Of a DNA stretch of 64,000 nucleotides, positions 17,844-27,002 are shown piece by piece (position 1 is the stretch's first letter; each line of letters opens with the position of its first letter). A program made the translations under genes and the position numbers. Below the pieces are notes generated by a model that did no database searches, had not been told where the DNA came from, and was given only the letters and a program-made list of their open reading frames with translations. This DNA comes from JADMIH01 sp036399775 (GTDB lineage Bacteria; Chloroflexota; Chloroflexia; QHBQ01; JADMIH01): NCBI GenBank assembly GCA_036399775.1, contig DASWMJ010000096.1, forward strand, positions 62,001 through 126,000, in the 5' to 3' direction.

Positions 17844-18905
17844 TTATGATAGATTCACCTCGAATTGTCCTATTGCTTCACCATCAGGCAGCACGCCAAA
17901 CTCTATACGGTAGTGTATCTCTTCGCCTGGGGCCATGTGCTTCAGGCGGCCCTCTTCGCGCAGGCGCTTGCGCGGGGTCTCCCACTGGTTGGCGGGTTCC
18001 AGGGCGCACACGTAGTCGCCCGCCGACATCTGCTTCCACTGGGCGAGGTAAGGCAGTTCAGCCGCCCTGTAGCGTATATAGGCCCCGAACTGCAAGTCGC
18101 GGTTGACGATGGCAGCCTGCGCGAAGCCGTTGCTGCTCACGCGTGGCTTGTGGAAGAAGACCTGCTCGGCGTAGTTGGGTACGGGCTGGTCGAACCTCGT
18201 ATGATTATCAAATCCGCTCCTGGCAGCTTCGTCCCTGGGGTTCACTAGCTCGTCGTCCACAACCAGCTCCGACGACGGGCTTACGACGGGGAAACCGAAG
18301 TTGCAATGGTAGAGGATCATATGCGGCGTCTCGCGGTATCCGTCGTTGCGCACGGTATCCTCTATCACGAGGCTGCTCGCGCCCAGCCTGGTAGATATTC
18401 TGCGGGTGAGGAGCAAGTTCTCGCCCCCCAGCATCGCCTGCCTCGCCTGGCCTTCTATCTCAAGCACGTAGTCATCGCCGCGCCATTCCTCCGTCACGCA
18501 GACTTTGCCCGCAGGTATGTGGGCGATGCGACCGTGCAGGCCGAGGTGCTCCCCCTGGTCCTCCTCCGGGTGGCCGAAGAAGGTAAGGCCGCACGTAGTG
18601 ACAAGCCCCCCGCCGAAGGTGCGCGCCCAGCCATAACCTTGCGGCTCGTACTGGCCCGCCCCGCCCAGCGCCGGGTGGACCCACGCGAGAGGCTTTCCGG
18701 CGTACTCCGCCGCGCCCACGTCCATAGCGCGGTCCAGCAGCACCTGGAAGCGGAACCCACTGCCGGTGTACACATCCGCCACCCGCAGCCCGCGTGCCTT
18801 GCCGTCCGCAAGCTCCGACACGCGGATGCCTGCTATCTGCGCCATCGTGCTCGTCAGCGTGCGCAATTCTTCTATCGAATAGTCAGTTCCGAATAGCTGT
18901 GGCAT
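17844..18905 (-). CDS. DUF4432 protein (aldose 1-epimerase superfamily)
   Basis: 353 residues. VLLDRAMDVGAAEYAGKPLAW, GGLVTTCGLTFFGHPEED and LYHCNFGFPVVSP match the DUF4432 family, which has a galactose-mutarotase-like beta-sandwich. These proteins occur in sugar-catabolic operons and may act on free sugars. AAGGGT precedes the start. The next gene downstream is the epimerase at 16697. Reaction not known. Confidence 0.85.
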   Translation of the reverse strand: MPQLFGTDYSIEELRTLTSTMAQIAGIRVSELADGKARGLRVADVYTGSGFRFQVLLDRAMDVGAAEYAGKPLAWVHPALGGAGQYEPQGYGWARTFGGGLVTTCGLTFFGHPEEDQGEHLGLHGRIAHIPAGKVCVTEEWRGDDYVLEIEGQARQAMLGGENLLLTRRISTRLGASSLVIEDTVRNDGYRETPHMILYHCNFGFPVVSPSSELVVDDELVNPRDEAARSGFDNHTRFDQPVPNYAEQVFFHKPRVSSNGFAQAAIVNRDLQFGAYIRYRAAELPYLAQWKQMSAGDYVCALEPANQWETPRKRLREEGRLKHMAPGEEIHYRIEFGVLPDGEAIGQFEVNLS

Positions 18906-18929
18906 CTATTTACCCTTTATAGCATGCGC

Positions 18930-19484
18930 TTACAAATCTGCCCTGGCCTTGAATTCTTCAACAGTCAGCCCAAGAATGAGATCGTCAAAGTACTGGCCTT
19001 CGGTGTATATCATCCGGCGCACACGGCCCTCAAGCTGGAAGCCGAGGCTCTCGTGCAGACGCAACGAAGTCTCATTGAAGCTGTAGGTATGCACGGTCGC
19101 TTTCTGGTAGCGCAACTCCTCAAAATAGTATCGCAAAATGAGGGTGATAGCCTCCGAAGCGTAACCTTTACCTCGATGATCCTTGAGTATGCTCACGCCA
19201 TAACTGAATGTCCCATTCCTGGGATCGCACGCATGCGTGTTGATGGAGCCTACCATCTCGCCCGCGAGGGTCTCTATTACGAAGAAAAAAGTATCGTCTG
19301 CTGCCTCCTGTGTTGACAGCTTCTGCGCCCACTGCTTGACAGCTTCCCGTGATTGTGGAGGCGGAACACTGTAGAGATTCCTGGCTGTCTCGCTATCAAG
19401 ATTCCAGTCCCAGAAAGCTTGCCAATCTGACGGCTCTATACCACGAAGCCTGATATGCTCACTTTCCCAGAGATTACCTTTCAT
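18930..19484 (-). CDS. GNAT-family N-acetyltransferase (second of a coupled pair)
   Basis: 184 residues starting MKGNLWESEHIRLRG. RimJ/RimL-like features are IRLRGIEPSDWQAFWDW near the N-terminus, the acetyl-CoA loop HRGKGYASEA and NETSLRLHESLGF. The frame is open upstream to 19736, but the ATG at 19484 overlaps the stop of the preceding GNAT gene as TAATG, so that start is preferred. Acceptor unknown. Confidence 0.85.
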   Translation of the reverse strand: MKGNLWESEHIRLRGIEPSDWQAFWDWNLDSETARNLYSVPPPQSREAVKQWAQKLSTQEAADDTFFFVIETLAGEMVGSINTHACDPRNGTFSYGVSILKDHRGKGYASEAITLILRYYFEELRYQKATVHTYSFNETSLRLHESLGFQLEGRVRRMIYTEGQYFDDLILGLTVEEFKARADL

Positions 19485-20068
19485 TATGGGACATAGCCCA
19501 ACCTGGCTTCCAGGCTGGCTTTGACCTGGGGCCATTCTTCGTCTGTGATGCTGAACATTACGCTGTCGCGGAAAGTGCCGTCGGGGAGAATTATTTGCTT
19601 CCGCAAAGTGCCCTCGCGTATCGCGCCCAGCTTTTCCATAGCTCTCTGGCTCTGCAAGTTGCGCCTGTCCGTTTTTAGTTGCACCCTTATTGCTCCCAGC
19701 GTCTCGAAGGCGTGGCGCAGCATGAGGTACTTGCACTCCGGGTTCACCTGTGTGCCCTGGTACGGCCTTGCGATCCAGGTGTAGCCTATTTCAAGGCCGC
19801 GATGCTCCGGGCGGATGTCGAAGTAAGATGACGTGCCTATGGGCTGTCCTGTTTCCTTAAGTATCATAGTGAATGGGACCCGCCCGGGCATATCCAGGTT
19901 ACGTTGAACGTACGCCCTGAAGGCTTCAAGGGTCGTATCCTCAAGCACTACGGTCGTATATTTGAAGATGACCGGCTCCGCCACCCGCCATAGGCCCTCT
20001 GCGTGGCTCATGCTCAGCGGCTCAAGACGCAGAGTGCGCCCCTCTATTGTCACAGGTTCTACTCGCAT
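19484..20068 (-). CDS. GNAT-family N-acetyltransferase (first of a coupled pair)
   Basis: 194 residues. IEGRTLRLEPLSMSHAEGLW opens the fold, TWIARPYQGTQVNPECKYLML is the acetyl-CoA binding region, and QLKTDRRNLQSQRAMEKLGAIREG is the C-terminal mark of RimJ/RimL-type enzymes. No Shine-Dalgarno is obvious upstream. Its stop overlaps the ATG of the next GNAT. Substrate unknown. Confidence 0.85.
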   Translation of the reverse strand: MRVEPVTIEGRTLRLEPLSMSHAEGLWRVAEPVIFKYTTVVLEDTTLEAFRAYVQRNLDMPGRVPFTMILKETGQPIGTSSYFDIRPEHRGLEIGYTWIARPYQGTQVNPECKYLMLRHAFETLGAIRVQLKTDRRNLQSQRAMEKLGAIREGTLRKQIILPDGTFRDSVMFSITDEEWPQVKASLEARLGYVP

Positions 20069-20237
20069 AACGTCATATCTATAACAAAGTCGGAATGCTT
20101 GGGGTTCAGCAACCCCTGTACCCTTGTCATTCTGAGCGCAGCGAAGAATCTCGTCCCTAGCTCATCCTTTTGCCTCAGTCTCTCCCCTTGCGTCCCCAGC
20201 ATAATACGCGAGGGACGAGATTCTTCGCTTCGCTCAG

Positions 20238-20395
20238 TACAGCACTAACAAAGAAATGTCTGCGTAGGGGCGACCCGGTGGGTCGCCCGGGTGGGGATGG
20301 CGAACCAACTTTACGCGTGACCCTGGCAGGGCGACCCACCGGGTCGCCCCTACCTTACACATTTTATTCCTGGACATAACTTTGTTAGTGCTGTA
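20238..20395. mobile_element. 158-bp MITE-like insertion with 16-bp terminal inverted repeats
   Basis: The ends are TACAGCACTAACAAAG and its exact complement. The flanks are a direct duplication, CTCAG at 20233-20237 and 20396-20400; the uninterrupted relative at 37026 has a single CTCAG at that point. There is no coding capacity; the interior is a GTAGGGGCG hairpin. Mobilisation would need a transposase elsewhere. Its family is not identified. Confidence 0.85.
20264..20353. repeat. GTAGGGGCG hairpin, ACCCGGTGGGTCGCCC word
   Basis: The arms GTAGGGGCGACCCGGTGGGT and their near-complement face a core with GGCGAACCAACTTTACG. It lies wholly inside the MITE-like element. Confidence 0.85.
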
Positions 20396-20460
20396 CTCAG
20401 AATGACAGGGATGTTGGCGTGGTTTCCTGTTGTAGTGCCTCTATGCAACAGCCTTGCCAT

Positions 20461-22656
20461 TTATGCCGAAACTGTCTCAATAGGCTGAGATGCTTCTACC
20501 TTTATCGCCATGCTCATCTGTGCCTGCTGCCTCGCCCAATCTGCAACCTGCCTCGGCACCACCCCATGCGCCGCGTCGGTATGGTACAGCATACGGTTGG
20601 AGGGCGCGATCCTCATGGCGCGTCTCTCAAGATGCTGGCGGCGCTCGGCCCCGACGCCTGCGCGATGGGCTGCCAGGTCGCCCTCGTACAGCCTTTTCTC
20701 ACCGTGCGCGAACGCCTCCCTGTCGAGCAGGTCTATGCGCCCGGCCCGGAAGCGCAGGTGCAGCAGGTCGCCCGTTTGCAGGTACGCGATGCCGCCGCCG
20801 TGTACCGCTTCGGGGGTTACATGCCCCACCGACGCGCCGAAGTTCGTGCCCGAATAGCGCCCGTCCGTTATAAGCGTCACCAACTGCCGCAGCACCCGGT
20901 CGTAGTTGATGCGGAAGGAGGGTACTGCCATCTCCGGCATGCCGTATGCTTCCGGCCCCTGCCCGCTGATCACTATGGCGATACGAAGGGTATGCGTCGT
21001 CACCATCTCATCATAGAGCCTGTCGGGATCAATCTCACTGATGGACTTGTGGAGTAGTGTGCGGTTGCACTCGTACATCTGCCTCAGCACATCGTAAGTC
21101 ACACCGGGCGCATCGCGGAACTTCTTCAGCACATCGGGGTCCACCAGGGCTTCGTTGGCGGAGTCTTCAGTCTCGTAGTAGAGCACGAGCGCCACCTTAT
21201 CATCGAACTTGTTCAGCAGGTCGTCCGGCATGCCGCTTATCTTGACGATAGCCGACTCGAACCAGTTCGACCTCAGCACGTCCACGCCCGAAAACGCCCG
21301 GCGCGGTGTGGAGAGGATGATCGGGTTGTCCTTGACGCCATCCGCGCTCAGGTTGCGGGTGTCGGAGAGCCGCCCGTGCCAGGTCTGCCCCGTCACGGTA
21401 GGCGCGTCCAGGTCCATCGGCACGCCCAGGCGCGACAACTCGTAGAAGACCGTCTCTATGCCGCGTATCTGCCCCGCGCAACACTGCTGGGCGAGGGCGA
21501 AAACGTCACGCCCCTGTGTGAGGGAGTAGTCGTAGATATCGGGCACCGGCGCGGCACGGTGGATGCGCTCTGTATCCCACAGGGAGAAATCGTACCCCGC
21601 GTAAATCATGGCGGCTACTATATGCATCACAAGGTTGGTGGAGCCGCCCAGCGCGCTATGCACTCGTACCACATTGGCGATGTTGCGCGTCACGATCTCC
21701 CCCACCGAATAGCCGGGGTCATTCAGCAACCCGAATAGCGCGTCAATAGAGGCGTTGACCTGCGCCTGCGTGGGCGGCAGCGTCAGCAATTCGACTGACG
21801 GGTGTACAAGCCCAAAAGCGGCCACCACGTCCCGCGAAGAGTTACCTGTGCCGTGAAAGGCGCAGATTCCGCCCTGGCTGTCGCACGTATTGACCGCCAG
21901 CCGCTTCTCCAAACTCTTGTGTTCTTGCGCCGTCAGGATGCCTTCCTGCGTAGCCCGCTCGAACAGCGCCTGAAATACCTCGTTGGTGGTACATTGGAGG
22001 ATATATTCGAGATTGTCGTGTATATCTTCCGCCAGATCGTGCAGCCCCGCCCCTTCAGCGCGTATCGCCAACTCTCTTATTTCAATCACTACATCCGGCG
22101 GTATGCTGCCCCCTTTGAGGACGTGGGCAGGCGCGAACGTACCGTACACGGGTGGCTCGCCGCGCAATCTCCTCACACGGTCGAGGTGAGCCAGGGCCGA
22201 GACAATTGCCATAGGGGTCTTGTCGCAGCCCTGTATGACGAACGCCGCGTGGTACGACTGCCCCTCCATCTGGTTGACAACCATCTGCGTCACGGCATTG
22301 CGCGATTGCAGCGAATAGCACATCCCCACCGTGCTTTGCGCCGTGCCATCGCACACCACCGGGATAGAGAAATAGAAAGGCACTCCTCCATCGTGCCAGA
22401 TGCGTACCGCCGCCCGCAGCATCGTGTCCCAGTCCTTGACGTGCGCCGGGTGGTCGGGCGAGCCACCGATAATGGCGATGCGAGGCGCGTTCTGGTCGAG
22501 CCTGTCGAATATGGCTTCAAGCGTGCAATCGGTCTTCACCCCATGAAGCTGGTAAGCGCGGTCCAGCAGCGCCGCCACAGTGATAGGCTCGTTCGCCTTC
22601 CCCTGCACGTGGTCGCGATATGGGTTTATAGGGCTATTTATCCTGATCGGCTGCAT
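20461..22656 (-). CDS. IlvD/Edd-family dehydratase, probably sugar-acid (YjhG/YagF-like)
   Basis: 731 residues, longer than IlvD or Edd (about 560-620) and closer to the YjhG/YagF group. FeS-cluster cysteine candidates are C102 (VVCDGTAQ), C144 (IQGCDKTP) and C258/C265 (NTCDSQGGICAFHGTGNS). ALGGSTNLVMH, NLSADG and TDGRYSGTNFGASVGHVTPEA match the family core. It would dehydrate an aldonic acid to a 2-keto-3-deoxy acid; xylonate-type substrates fit the neighbouring xylose-type genes, but that is inference. AGGATG precedes the ATG. Confidence 0.88.
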   Translation of the reverse strand: MQPIRINSPINPYRDHVQGKANEPITVAALLDRAYQLHGVKTDCTLEAIFDRLDQNAPRIAIIGGSPDHPAHVKDWDTMLRAAVRIWHDGGVPFYFSIPVVCDGTAQSTVGMCYSLQSRNAVTQMVVNQMEGQSYHAAFVIQGCDKTPMAIVSALAHLDRVRRLRGEPPVYGTFAPAHVLKGGSIPPDVVIEIRELAIRAEGAGLHDLAEDIHDNLEYILQCTTNEVFQALFERATQEGILTAQEHKSLEKRLAVNTCDSQGGICAFHGTGNSSRDVVAAFGLVHPSVELLTLPPTQAQVNASIDALFGLLNDPGYSVGEIVTRNIANVVRVHSALGGSTNLVMHIVAAMIYAGYDFSLWDTERIHRAAPVPDIYDYSLTQGRDVFALAQQCCAGQIRGIETVFYELSRLGVPMDLDAPTVTGQTWHGRLSDTRNLSADGVKDNPIILSTPRRAFSGVDVLRSNWFESAIVKISGMPDDLLNKFDDKVALVLYYETEDSANEALVDPDVLKKFRDAPGVTYDVLRQMYECNRTLLHKSISEIDPDRLYDEMVTTHTLRIAIVISGQGPEAYGMPEMAVPSFRINYDRVLRQLVTLITDGRYSGTNFGASVGHVTPEAVHGGGIAYLQTGDLLHLRFRAGRIDLLDREAFAHGEKRLYEGDLAAHRAGVGAERRQHLERRAMRIAPSNRMLYHTDAAHGVVPRQVADWARQQAQMSMAIKVEASQPIETVSA

Positions 22657-22680
22657 AAATCATCCTAACCTTACAAATGA

Positions 22681-22712
22681 TTGAACCGCAGAGACGCAGA
22701 GGCGCTGAGATG
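22681..22712. repeat. CGCAGAG unit (solo)
   Basis: TTGAACCGCAGAGACGCAGA followed by GGCGCTGAG: a single copy of the second core unit seen inside the composite hairpins. Confidence 0.7.
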
Positions 22713-22745
22713 ACCTATTTATTTCCACGACAACAAACATTTCCT

Positions 22746-22795
22746 CGGCACTCAGCACTCGGTACTCGGTACTCGGTACTCGGTACTCGGTACTA
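22746..22795. repeat. Short-word repeat (CGGTACT type)
   Basis: Six near-identical CTCGGTA words after GGCACTCAGCA; one arm only. The same word occurs at 34261-34296. Confidence 0.8.
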
Positions 22796-22796
22796 G

Positions 22797-23600
22797 CTAC
22801 GTCCCGATCCGGCCCTCTTTCTCCACGAACTCGAAGCCTGGGGTGGGGCTGTAGCTGGTCCAGCCGCCATCCACCATAAGCGTGGTGCCGGTGATGAAGC
22901 CCGCTTCGTCTGAGGCGTAGAAGAGCACGGCTGCTACAACGTCGCTGGGTTGGCCTACGCGCCTGATTGGAATCACCCCCGCCCAGTCGGTGTCGTAATT
23001 CGGGTCGTCGTGGAGGTTGCGCTCGTTGCTGATAGCGCCTGGGGCTACCGCGTTGATGGTTATATTATACGGGGAAAGCTCAAGCACAAGGTTGCGTACC
23101 AGCATCTGCAAACCCCCTTTGGTCATGGCATACGCCGAGAGGTACTGCACCGCCTGGTTGCCCGTCACCGACGACGTAACGATAATCCGCCCACCGCCAC
23201 CCTGCCTGACCATCTCGCGGGCTGCGGCCTGAGCCGTGAAATACGTCCCTTTCAGGTTGGTATCCACCACAGCATCGAACGCATCCTCCGTATAATCGAG
23301 AAACTTGCCCCAGCTAGTGATACCCGCATGGCAGCACGCGATGTCTATGCGCCCGAACTCCTCAACGGTCCGCGCTACTATCCGGCGGCAGTCCTCTACC
23401 CTGGCTATGTCGCCCTGTACCACGACGGCCCTGCCGCCACTCGCCACTATCTTACTCACAGCATCTTGCGCGCCCGCCTCGTCCCGGTTGAAGTTGGCGA
23501 CCACAGCCGCGCCCGCCTCCGCGAGGCCGATAGCCAGCTCGTAGCCTATCCCTTTGCTCGCCCCCGTTACGAGGGCTACTTTGCCTGATAGGTTGGTCAT
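22797..23600 (-). CDS. Short-chain dehydrogenase/reductase
   Basis: 267 residues, classical SDR. The cofactor motif TGASKGIG is at 12-19, the catalytic Ser is near 143-144 (VTSSVTGN), and Tyr157-x3-Lys161 is in AYAMTKGG. GTTLMVDGGW closes the fold. It is likely a sugar or polyol dehydrogenase upstream of the dehydratase gene, giving an aldose dehydrogenase plus dehydratase pair typical of oxidative (Weimberg/Dahms-like) pentose pathways. That pairing is inference. Confidence 0.88.
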   Translation of the reverse strand: MTNLSGKVALVTGASKGIGYELAIGLAEAGAAVVANFNRDEAGAQDAVSKIVASGGRAVVVQGDIARVEDCRRIVARTVEEFGRIDIACCHAGITSWGKFLDYTEDAFDAVVDTNLKGTYFTAQAAAREMVRQGGGGRIIVTSSVTGNQAVQYLSAYAMTKGGLQMLVRNLVLELSPYNITINAVAPGAISNERNLHDDPNYDTDWAGVIPIRRVGQPSDVVAAVLFYASDEAGFITGTTLMVDGGWTSYSPTPGFEFVEKEGRIGT

Positions 23601-23668
23601 AGTGTGCGTCTATTCCTGTGAGGTGGATGTTCCCAACTGCTCGGGTGATGATTGTTCATTCCATTAAT

Positions 23669-23763
23669 GTAGGGGCGTGATTAATCGCGCCCTGATCGTG
23701 GTAGCGAACCAACATAAGGCCGCCCCATGCCCCATGCAAGGGCGCGATAAATCACGCCCCTAC
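23669..23763. repeat. GTAGGGGCG hairpin, TGATTAATCGCGCCC word
   Basis: The arms are GTAGGGGCGTGATTAATCGC and near-complement. The core GTGGTAGCGAACCAACATAA resembles the core of the copy at 20264. It overlaps the end of the next gene. Confidence 0.85.
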
Positions 23764-24059
23764 GAACGTTTTCGCTTTAAGGTCTTCCCAGGAGTTCGAG
23801 GCTTAATTCCCAAAGTTTCCATCAGTTCCGTAAGGGTAGTATTCCGTAGTTGTGCCAATTCAATCAGATACCTTATGCGTTGTGCGCTCAGGTTCTCCAT
23901 ATTGTCTGTTATAGAGATTAGTTCTTTGTGCTCCTCAAGGGTTAGCGTTCCTTTTCGACATTTGATCGCGAGCTTATCATAACGCTTATAAACCTCCTCA
24001 GGCAGCTCCTCCTTGATCTTCATCAGCAATTCAGACTCATGATGCTGAGCAGTTGTCAT
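23760..24059 (-). CDS. Small helical protein of unknown function
   Basis: 99 residues, charged and predicted largely helical (ELLMKIKEELPEEVYKRYDK, TLTLEEHKELISITDNME, IELAQLRNTTLTELMETLGI). AGGAGGT stands a few bases before the ATG, so it is probably a real gene. I recall similar unnamed proteins in Chloroflexota and Cyanobacteria, sometimes near toxin-like genes, but none is adjacent here. The end of the gene runs into a GTAGGGGCG hairpin. Confidence 0.65.
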   Translation of the reverse strand: MTTAQHHESELLMKIKEELPEEVYKRYDKLAIKCRKGTLTLEEHKELISITDNMENLSAQRIRYLIELAQLRNTTLTELMETLGIKPRTPGKTLKRKRS

Positions 24060-24139
24060 CTCTCACCTCCTGCCATGCGTCTCACAACAGAATTATACAA
24101 CGTGTCGCATCTTCCTCAAGGTAAATTACTTCAGAGGTA

Positions 24140-25672
24140 CTAGCTGATGATTGCGCTGACGCGCTTGAAATATGGTGCAAGCGTGGGGTATAGGTCGCGA
24201 TAAATAGAGTAGTAATCCTCATAAATGCTAACGTCCGCGCCCGGCTCCACCCTATCGGTCACGCGGATAGTGCGCCCACACGCCTCCCGGACATCCTCAT
24301 ACACACCCGCGCCCACCCCCGCCAGTAGAGCCGCCCCAAACGCCGCGCCTTCGGTGACGTTCGTCAGCACGATCTCCGAATTGAACACGTCGGCTAGAAT
24401 CTGCCTCCACAGTGGACTCTTCGCCCCTCCACCCGATGCGCGCACCTGCTTGATCTCCACTCCCATGTTGCGCATCAACTCAAGGGAGTCGCGCAGGCCG
24501 TAGGTAACGCCTTCCAGTACGGCGCGTACCATATGCTCTTTGCCATGTCGCAGGGTCAACCCGAAATATACGCCCCGCGCATCGGGGTCGGGGTAGGGCG
24601 TGCGCTCCCCTGACAGGTATGGCAGGAAGATAAGGCCCTCTGAGCCTGCTGGGGCTGAAGCGGCTTGTTGACATAACACGTCATAGACATCTATGCCGCG
24701 TGCGCCCGCCTTTGCCATCTCTGCCTGTCCCAGCACGTCGCGGTACCATCGCAACGAGCCTGCGGCGGAGAGCATCACACCCATGAGGTGCCACTGGCCG
24801 GGGACCGCGTGGCAGAACGCGTGGAGTCTCCCTTCCGGCTCAAGCAGGAACCTGTCTGTGGCGGCAAAGACTACCCCCGACGTGCCGAGCGTCACCGAGA
24901 TAGTGCCTTGCTCTATGATGCCGCTACCTACTGCCTGCGCTGCCTGGTCCCCTCCACCGCCCACCACCGGCGTGCTCACTTTGAGGCCCGTCTCACCCGC
25001 CGCCTGGGGCGAGATGGCGGCGGTAGGCACGGGCGACTCGTGGCACTCCGGCAGCCAACCCGCAGGGATGTCTAGCGCGGCAAGCATCTCCTCCGACCAT
25101 TTACGGCCCTCCACGTTGAGCAGAGCCGTGCCCGATGCATCCGACACCTCGGTAGCAAGCGCGCCGGTCAGCCTGTAGCGTATGTAGTCTTTAGGCAGGA
25201 GCACGTGCGCTATCCTGCCGTAAACGTCCGGTTCGTGCTCACGCACCCACACGATCTTGGGCGCGGTGAAGCCGGGGAGCACCGGGTTGGCTATCAACTG
25301 TAGCAATTTCTTGGAGCCGATCCTCTCGGTGATAGCCTCACATTGCGCGCCGGTACGCTGGTCGTTCCACATGATGCAGGGGCGCAACACTTCTCCCTTA
25401 TTATCGAGGAGCACCAGGCCGTGCATCTGCCCCGTGAGGCCCAGGCCCGCCACCTGCTCCGGCCTTACCCCGGCGGATTGTAGCGCCTTCCTGATCGCAA
25501 GCACGGTGGCCGACCACCAATCCTGCGGATTCTGCTCGGCCCACAGCGGGCGCGGCGTGAACATAGGGTAGTCGCCGGTGGCTGACGCAAGCACGTTGCC
25601 GTCGGGGTCTACCAGCAGTGCCTTGCTGCCCGACGTGCCAATGTCTATCCCCAGTAATACTTTGTCGGCCAT
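24140..25672 (-). CDS. xylB: Xylulokinase (FGGY family)
   Basis: 510 residues from the ATG at 25672; the frame is open to 25717, but those codons cover repeat sequence. It phosphorylates D-xylulose. LLGIDIGTSGSKALLVD is the N-terminal phosphate loop; GLTGQMHGLVLLD and the W-N-D-Q-R-T segment include the substrate Asp; VGGGGDQAAQAVG supplies the catalytic Asp; VRASGGGAKSPLWRQILADV is the C-terminal FGGY signature. The xylose-isomerase-like gene lies directly upstream, supporting the specificity. Confidence 0.92.
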   Translation of the reverse strand: MADKVLLGIDIGTSGSKALLVDPDGNVLASATGDYPMFTPRPLWAEQNPQDWWSATVLAIRKALQSAGVRPEQVAGLGLTGQMHGLVLLDNKGEVLRPCIMWNDQRTGAQCEAITERIGSKKLLQLIANPVLPGFTAPKIVWVREHEPDVYGRIAHVLLPKDYIRYRLTGALATEVSDASGTALLNVEGRKWSEEMLAALDIPAGWLPECHESPVPTAAISPQAAGETGLKVSTPVVGGGGDQAAQAVGSGIIEQGTISVTLGTSGVVFAATDRFLLEPEGRLHAFCHAVPGQWHLMGVMLSAAGSLRWYRDVLGQAEMAKAGARGIDVYDVLCQQAASAPAGSEGLIFLPYLSGERTPYPDPDARGVYFGLTLRHGKEHMVRAVLEGVTYGLRDSLELMRNMGVEIKQVRASGGGAKSPLWRQILADVFNSEIVLTNVTEGAAFGAALLAGVGAGVYEDVREACGRTIRVTDRVEPGADVSIYEDYYSIYRDLYPTLAPYFKRVSAIIS

Positions 25673-25701
25673 ATCCGGGCTAACCCCAAAAGAAATGTCA
25701 A

Positions 25702-25791
25702 TGTAGGGGCGAGGCATGCCTCACCCTGTCTGGGTTCAAGCATAAAGTTGGTACGCCAGCCCATGAGGGCGAGGCATGCCTCACCCCTACA
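25702..25791. repeat. GTAGGGGCG hairpin, AGGCATGCCTCACCC word
   Basis: The arms start TGTAGGGGCGAGGCATGCCT. The core, read on the minus strand, contains GGCGTACCAACTTTATG, matching the cores at 20264 and 23669. It lies between the isomerase and kinase genes. Confidence 0.85.
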
Positions 25792-25796
25792 GCGGA

Positions 25797-26948
25797 CTAA
25801 TCTCGCTCAAGCGGGGGCAGGGTAGAAAGACGCTCAGGGCGTGAGGCGCGGGCGCGTATCAGGTAGGCTTCGAGCCAGCCGCGCGCCTTATCAGGATGCT
25901 CAGTCGCCCATATGATAGATTCGTGGTCCAGGTTGTTGATGCGGTCATTTGCGGCCCGTAACGCGTCCATCGAGTTCTGCAAGGCAACCTCCACCGGCAT
26001 GCGCTCAGGGTTGATGTCCAGGCCAAACCACCCCTGGTAGCCGTACATCTTCAGCGCGTATAGTGTCGCTTCGACCGCTTCAGGCGAGAGCACCCCCACG
26101 TTGAGGTCCTGGTCGTAATTTCCCAGGGGCTGGCTGTTCCAATGAGTATGCGCCAACCTGCCATACTCCATGACCATCCCGTACGCATAGGGCATATCTT
26201 CATACGCCATCAGCATGTGTCCCACTTCGGGGTTCAGCCCCACGAGGGCGTGCCCCATGTTCATCAGCCGCCTGTTCTCCGGGTTCTTCAGCATCGCTTC
26301 CACCTTCATGCCGAGGAGTATTCCTTCGGGCGTGGTGCCGTACAGGATGTGGCCGCGCGGCTCGTAGGGCTTCGGCTCCTCGGCCACCCGCACACCGGGC
26401 ACCGCGTCCATCGCTTCCGCCAGCCCCTCCGCGAAGCGGTCACGCGCCGCCCGCAGGTCTGAGCCAAAGGGGTTTTCGTAGCCGTCAATGCCGGGCCACA
26501 CCACAGCGAACTCGGTGTCAAGCTCTCTGTTGAATTCGAGCGCGCGTATCGTGCGGTCAATCGCCGCCCGCCGCACTTCCGGTATGGGGTTGGAGAGCGA
26601 TCCCCACTCGAACTGAGCGTCGTAAAAGAGGAGCGGGATAACCGTCAGTATCTTGATGCCGGTATCGCGGGAGAAGGTCCGCCAAAGCTCCAGGTTGTCC
26701 TCGTTGATCTCGTTGGGGTAATGGGCCTCCATACCCTTGAGGCCCGCATCAGCGAGTGTGGCGGCGATTTCCAGGCGCGGCGCTATCTCTATGACCGGGG
26801 CGTAACGGTCATGGAATCGGCTGGCCGGTGGCGAGAAGAACCACACTCCCGCCGAGAACTTCAGGTCCAACTCAAACGATTTCAGGTGCTTTACAAGCTC
26901 CTCGGGCGTCCGGCGTTTGGCTTGCGGGCGCAGATCAGGCAGACTCAT
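25797..26948 (-). CDS. Xylose isomerase-like TIM-barrel protein
   Basis: 383 residues. EEPKPYEPRGHILYGTTPEG, GLNPEVGHMLMA and NYDQDLNVGV are close to the metal-binding and substrate segments of class I xylose isomerases (EPKPNEPRGD, NPEVGHE, KYDQDL), and FGLDINPERM follows. It probably isomerises an aldose such as xylose to the ketose for the kinase gene just downstream. The VFWGGREG segment of standard XylA is replaced by VVWPGIDGYENP, so the substrate may differ. GGAGG precedes the ATG. Confidence 0.82.
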   Translation of the reverse strand: MSLPDLRPQAKRRTPEELVKHLKSFELDLKFSAGVWFFSPPASRFHDRYAPVIEIAPRLEIAATLADAGLKGMEAHYPNEINEDNLELWRTFSRDTGIKILTVIPLLFYDAQFEWGSLSNPIPEVRRAAIDRTIRALEFNRELDTEFAVVWPGIDGYENPFGSDLRAARDRFAEGLAEAMDAVPGVRVAEEPKPYEPRGHILYGTTPEGILLGMKVEAMLKNPENRRLMNMGHALVGLNPEVGHMLMAYEDMPYAYGMVMEYGRLAHTHWNSQPLGNYDQDLNVGVLSPEAVEATLYALKMYGYQGWFGLDINPERMPVEVALQNSMDALRAANDRINNLDHESIIWATEHPDKARGWLEAYLIRARASRPERLSTLPPLERD

Positions 26949-27002
26949 TATGGCCTCCAGGGCTAAAGGCTAATTTTTAAGCGTAGGAGCAGGGACCACT
27001 CC

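Larger units (their letters stand above)
20125..20407. repeat. TCATTCTGAGCG-type hairpin split by an insertion
   Basis: The left arm (20125-20158) and the right arm (from about 20208) are complements containing AGGGACGAGATTCTTCGC. The right arm is interrupted after CTCAG by 158 bp and resumes at 20401. The copy at 37026-37148 has the same arm uninterrupted. Confidence 0.88.

Noticed and set aside
18930..19736. GNAT gene starting at 19736 (268 codons)
   Set aside because: The first 84 codons overlap the preceding GNAT gene and do not resemble the fold. TAATG coupling supports the start at 19484.
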